From NCBI GenBank assembly GCA_965199245.1, contig CBDAQP010000002.1, positions 1 through 64,000 of the forward strand: a DNA stretch of 64,000 nucleotides, in the 5' to 3' direction. Origin of the DNA: Carbonatibacter sp965199245 (GTDB lineage: Bacteria > Pseudomonadota > Alphaproteobacteria > Kiloniellales > Kiloniellaceae). The notes under the pieces are model-generated. The model did no database searches. It was given only the letters and a program-made list of their open reading frames with translations, and was not told where the DNA came from. Every line of letters begins with the position of its first letter. Positions within the stretch are counted from its first letter, which is position 1. Both the position numbers and the translations under genes were made by a program. Below are positions 60,989-64,000 of this stretch, one piece after another.

Positions 60989-61630
60989 CTAATCCTCAAT
61001 CACGGAAAGAAGACGCTCCACACGCGCTTTTAAATAGTCGGGTGTTTCGCTGTCCTGAAGCAATTGTTCAAAGCTGTGGCGTGCGGCCTCTTTGTCGCCG
61101 TCCTCAAACGCAATCAAACCCTGGAGTTCCAGGGCATGACTATAAAAAGCAGACTCACCACGCAACAGATCCGCCACCCGTGTAGCTGCCGCAGAGTGAT
61201 CGCCTTGTTCTAAAAAATGAAGCACCGCTAACAACGTCGCCAAATCAGAAAGCCCCACAACAGCATCGTCAGACAAACCATCCCAGATGACTACGGCGTC
61301 CTCTGTACGGCCCTGCATAACGGCAAGCTGGGCCTGTTTAAACCGCGCCAGAACGTCATAACCACTGTTGACACCCTCCAGCTCCGCGAGCAGCTCCTCC
61401 GCTCCCTGAAAATCCTGTTCGCTCAAGAGTTCCGCTGCCTGATAAAGTAGGGTGGCCTGCTCCTTACGCTGTGACAGGTCATAGCTTTTCCACCCTTGCC
61501 AGCCCGCGACAGCAACCACAATCGCCAGGGAGACACCCCCAAACAAAAGCCCGTATTTTTTCCAGAGCTTTTTCAGGTTTTCCTGTCTGACCTCCTCATC
61601 AACTTCGCGAAAAATATCAGCCACGGACAA
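60989..61630 (-). CDS. YfgM-like tetratricopeptide-repeat membrane protein
   Basis: This 213-residue protein has a cytoplasmic start (DIFREVDEEVRQENLKKLWK) and one membrane helix (YGLLFGGVSLAIVVAVAGW). Its periplasmic part is made of TPR helices (LLSEQDFQGAEELLAELEG, then VADLLRGESAFYSHALELQG). In E. coli YfgM links the SecYEG translocon to periplasmic chaperones. Position ahead of bamB and der supports the call. Confidence 0.85.
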   Translation of the reverse strand: MSVADIFREVDEEVRQENLKKLWKKYGLLFGGVSLAIVVAVAGWQGWKSYDLSQRKEQATLLYQAAELLSEQDFQGAEELLAELEGVNSGYDVLARFKQAQLAVMQGRTEDAVVIWDGLSDDAVVGLSDLATLLAVLHFLEQGDHSAAATRVADLLRGESAFYSHALELQGLIAFEDGDKEAARHSFEQLLQDSETPDYLKARVERLLSVIED

Positions 61631-61801
61631 TATCCTCTTCTCTTGCGGAAAAAATACGGCTCAAAATGCCAAATCCTCACTATTGAGGGTCTCCATTCTA
61701 TAGCAAGACTGACGCACAAGGCAACCGGATCACAGCAAGATTTTCTTAACAGATTGCGGGGTACAGTGTGCAATCGATTCTGTTTCAGGACGCTCTGGAT
61801 C

Positions 61802-62116
61802 ATGCGAAAAATTCTTGTCCTTGCCTTTTTTGCTCTCGGTGCCTGCGGCCCCTATACCCCTTATATGACGGCGGTGGGCCTTGGAACACTCGTTGCCATG
61901 GATAAACCTGTAACAGATCATGCCGTTTCGCATTCGCTCGGCGAAGATTGCTCTATCGTCCGCTGGTCAAAGGGGGGGAACTATTGTCAGGCAGAAGAAA
62001 CGCCCCCCACACCACAACAGCTTTATTGCTATCGCTCACTCGGGGAAAATGTCTGTTACGACAAACCAGACGAAGACGCCTCTGAACAAACACGGGTCTA
62101 TCACCCTACAGAATAA
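61802..62116 (+). CDS. Small predicted lipoprotein, Cys-containing
   Basis: This is a 104-residue precursor with a short lipoprotein signal (RKILVLAFFALGACGPYTPY). The mature part has paired cysteines (EDCSIVRW, NYCQAEE, LYCYRSLGENVCYD) and an acidic tail. Similar proteins occur widely in Rhodospirillales with no known role. The ATG at 61802 was chosen because the signal starts there. It is monocistronic and converges on the ATP-grasp gene. Confidence 0.75.
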   Translation: MRKILVLAFFALGACGPYTPYMTAVGLGTLVAMDKPVTDHAVSHSLGEDCSIVRWSKGGNYCQAEETPPTPQQLYCYRSLGENVCYDKPDEDASEQTRVYHPTE

Positions 62117-62137
62117 AAATCTGCAAAATAGCAACTA

Positions 62138-63307
62138 TTATTTTATATCTTTCAACGCTCTCACACACACGTGTTCTGCCAATTTGGGCGTTATCTGCCA
62201 CAGCTGCGCCGTGTCGGCAAACCGGGCGAAAAAAACCGCTACTCTTCCGTAGGGGGCCGCTGGCACATCTGCCCCTGTCAGGGCGAGGGGAACCAGCTCT
62301 TGTGAGATCAGTGACAAATCGTGTTGCGACGAAAAATAAAGCTGACCACCGGATAGGCTGTGTCTCGCCCACGGCACAGCCTGCGGCACGATGGGCTCAT
62401 TCGGGTAGCTGTCCCGCACAAAGGGTCTGATAAAAAGATCACAATAATCAACCCCGGTCGAACGTTCAATCAACGACCCGTAAAGATCCCCCGGACACCG
62501 CCGCATGGACTCAACAATGCGAAAATCCCCGGAGGGTGCGGCCAAAAACTGCGTATGGAATAACCCATCGACAAGGTTCAAAGCCCCGGCAAGTTTTTCA
62601 ACCTCCTGACGCAGTGCCGTACAGAGTGCTGCCCCCAAAATCGAGGGATGGTTGGAACAGTTGACCTGCCACGGATAGACCGTGCAAAATTCATCAACAA
62701 AAACATCAAAAAAGACCCTGCGATCTTTTAAAAAAGCCGAATGACTGTGGAGTGTCCCCTCAAAAAACTCTTCGACCACCACTACCGCAGAGTGTTTTCT
62801 GGCCTGTGCCACCGCCTGTTCGAGTCCGGCGCGATCACCCAGGCGCACGATGCCCCGTCCGCTGAAGCTATCCACTGGCTTGACCATCACCGGAAAAATC
62901 AGTGCGTCAACCGTCGCCATTCCATCCTTGGGCCCCAAAACCACAAAGTTTGGAACCGACAGCCCCACATCCCGACATGACCGGCGAAAGGCAGCCTTCG
63001 TATGGAGGGTTTCACTGATAGCCTCGGGGTCAAAGCCGGGAAAGCCCATCTGCGCCGCTACCCGTGCCGCCACGCGATAGGAACAATCATTGCCCGTAGG
63101 CACTAAAAAATCAAAACCCTGCGCCTGCACCATATCTATCAAGGCATCACGATCCGCGTAGTCCATAAAAAAGGACTGATCCGCCAGCTTGTGACAGGCA
63201 TCATCCGGTCGATTACCACAAACCGCCACATGATGCCCCCGCGCCTGTAAACGATTGAGCAACGGCAGGGCACTAAAATTGCTTCCCACCAACAAAGTTT
63301 TTTTCAT
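62138..63307 (-). CDS. ATP-grasp superfamily protein of unknown substrate
   Basis: This is a 389-residue enzyme. The pre-ATP-grasp domain starts LLVGSNFSALPLLNRLQARG and includes LVPTGNDCSYRVAARVAAQM. ATP-grasp proper has FPVMVKPVDSFSGRGIVRL (phosphate-binding Lys and glycine loop), VVVEEFFEGTLHSHSAF, and the metal ligands around DFRIVESMRRCPGDLYGS, where a usual Glu-x-Asn is replaced by ESMRRC. It would ligate a carboxylate to an amine or thiol using ATP. It is alone, divergent from ubiD, with no peptide-synthesis neighbours. Confidence 0.8.
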   Translation of the reverse strand: MKKTLLVGSNFSALPLLNRLQARGHHVAVCGNRPDDACHKLADQSFFMDYADRDALIDMVQAQGFDFLVPTGNDCSYRVAARVAAQMGFPGFDPEAISETLHTKAAFRRSCRDVGLSVPNFVVLGPKDGMATVDALIFPVMVKPVDSFSGRGIVRLGDRAGLEQAVAQARKHSAVVVVEEFFEGTLHSHSAFLKDRRVFFDVFVDEFCTVYPWQVNCSNHPSILGAALCTALRQEVEKLAGALNLVDGLFHTQFLAAPSGDFRIVESMRRCPGDLYGSLIERSTGVDYCDLFIRPFVRDSYPNEPIVPQAVPWARHSLSGGQLYFSSQHDLSLISQELVPLALTGADVPAAPYGRVAVFFARFADTAQLWQITPKLAEHVCVRALKDIK

Positions 63308-63463
63308 AATGGTTTTAAACTTTCGTGATGATGAAGGAAATCAATTCTAGAAAATTAGGAGTACAGGTCAACTGCTTTCATCGGTTTGACGTTTTGAGAG
63401 ATACGCAAGAGTAATAGTCAACCCCCCTTGACAGAAGACAGTGCAACGCACAGCTAGAATAGT

Positions 63464-64000
63464 ATGCCTTATGAAAGCCTCCGCGATTTTATCGCACATC
63501 TCGAACGGGAAAACCAGCTTGTGCGCGTTAGGGCACCCGTTTCCCCTGTGCTGGACATGACTGAAATTCAAACGCGCCTTTTGGCTGAAAAAGGCCCGGC
63601 GGTGTTGTTTGAACATCCCGTTAAGGACGACGGAACCCCCTATGGCGTTCCGGTACTGGTCAACCTGTTTGGAACGGTCGAGCGGGTGGCGATGGGCATT
63701 GAACGTACAAGTGACCAACTGCGACAGGTGGGGGAAACGCTCGCATTTTTGCGCCAACCCGAACCACCCGGTGGCCTGCGGGAGGCAATCGCCCGGTTGC
63801 CGTTGCTCAAAACAGTCCTGGCTATGAAGCCCAAAAACGTCCGCGCGGCTCCCTGTCAGGACATTGTCCTCACCGGGGATGACATTGATCTCAACAGCCT
63901 GCCAATTCAAACCTGCTGGCCAGGTGAACCCGCCCCCCTCATCACCTGGCCGCTGGTCGTGACCAAAGGCCCGGGTACGGCCCGCGAAGATGACTTTAAC
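63464..64000 (+). CDS. ubiD: 4-hydroxy-3-polyprenylbenzoate decarboxylase UbiD (5' part, runs off the window)
   Basis: The first 179 codons are visible. MPYESLRDFIAHLERENQLV, the start typical of UbiD, is followed by TEIQTRLLAEKGPAVLFE and VPVLVNLFGTVERVAMGI. The later LPIQTCWPGEPAPLITWPLV leads into the prenyl-FMN-binding core. The enzyme uses prenylated FMN to decarboxylate the ubiquinone precursor. The gene is incomplete only because the window ends. Confidence 0.92.
   Translation, partial: MPYESLRDFIAHLERENQLVRVRAPVSPVLDMTEIQTRLLAEKGPAVLFEHPVKDDGTPYGVPVLVNLFGTVERVAMGIERTSDQLRQVGETLAFLRQPEPPGGLREAIARLPLLKTVLAMKPKNVRAAPCQDIVLTGDDIDLNSLPIQTCWPGEPAPLITWPLVVTKGPGTAREDDFN

Noticed and set aside
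63428..63460. Promoter TTGACA to TAGAAT in front of ubiD.
   Set aside because: The spacer is 21 bases, too long for a normal sigma-70 promoter, and the -10 would lie only three bases before the start codon.

Overview
The window comes from an alphaproteobacterium, most likely a Rhodospirillales-type organism. This rests on the rRNA operon order (16S, tRNA-Ile, tRNA-Ala, 23S, 5S, initiator tRNA), a RegB/RegA-type redox two-component system, separate petA/petB/petC genes for the bc1 complex, a Suv3-like helicase next to an S4-domain protein, and long-type ChrA. The genus cannot be named from the sequence alone. Housekeeping genes are intact, but the chromosome carries many decayed insertion sequences and genes broken by them.

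Region 1 (1-7950) is the most unusual part. It holds about 6.48 kb of a 78-bp tandem repeat coding for an acidic 26-residue unit, followed by the linker and beta-barrel of an autotransporter. The repeats that should form its passenger are on the opposite strand: the reading sense flips at about 6483. This is either a real inversion or an assembly fold-back. Region 2 (8.0-9.4 kb) is the tail of a chemotaxis receptor gene split by an IS630-family element.

Region 3 (9.4-30.4 kb) is core genome: an MFS carrier; a helicase-S4-TerB operon; a SYLF protein; the last steps of cobalamin assembly (cobC, cobS, cobT); regB-regA; gmhA; an HD phosphohydrolase; bacterioferritin; trmL-hemF; petABC; clpB behind a candidate heat-shock promoter and a small inverted-repeat element; and an M23 peptidase. 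Region 4 (30.8-35.9 kb) is a complete rRNA operon. IS630 sequence begins two bases after its initiator tRNA.

Region 5 (35.9-42.3 kb) is an insertion-sequence graveyard: IS630 fragments, a broken IS3 element, an orphan ParB N-terminus and an IS5 element abutting another IS3 fragment. The intact chrA-waaA pair lies inside it. Region 6 (42.3-57.9 kb) looks like an accessory catabolic block, mostly on the minus strand: gabT-gabD, the remains of a tripartite tricarboxylate transporter fused by deletion, a FAH-family hydrolase, a ketopantoate reductase-like protein, a molybdopterin oxidoreductase with a truncated gene in front of it, and two TRAP transporters that share a duplicated leader. Region 7 (58-64 kb) returns to core genes: the yfgM-bamB-der operon, a small lipoprotein, a stand-alone ATP-grasp protein and the start of ubiD, which runs off the window.

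The window combines an envelope and respiratory core (bc1, RegBA, BamB, WaaA, GmhA) with a transporter-rich block for small organic acids that has been reshaped by IS insertion and deletion.
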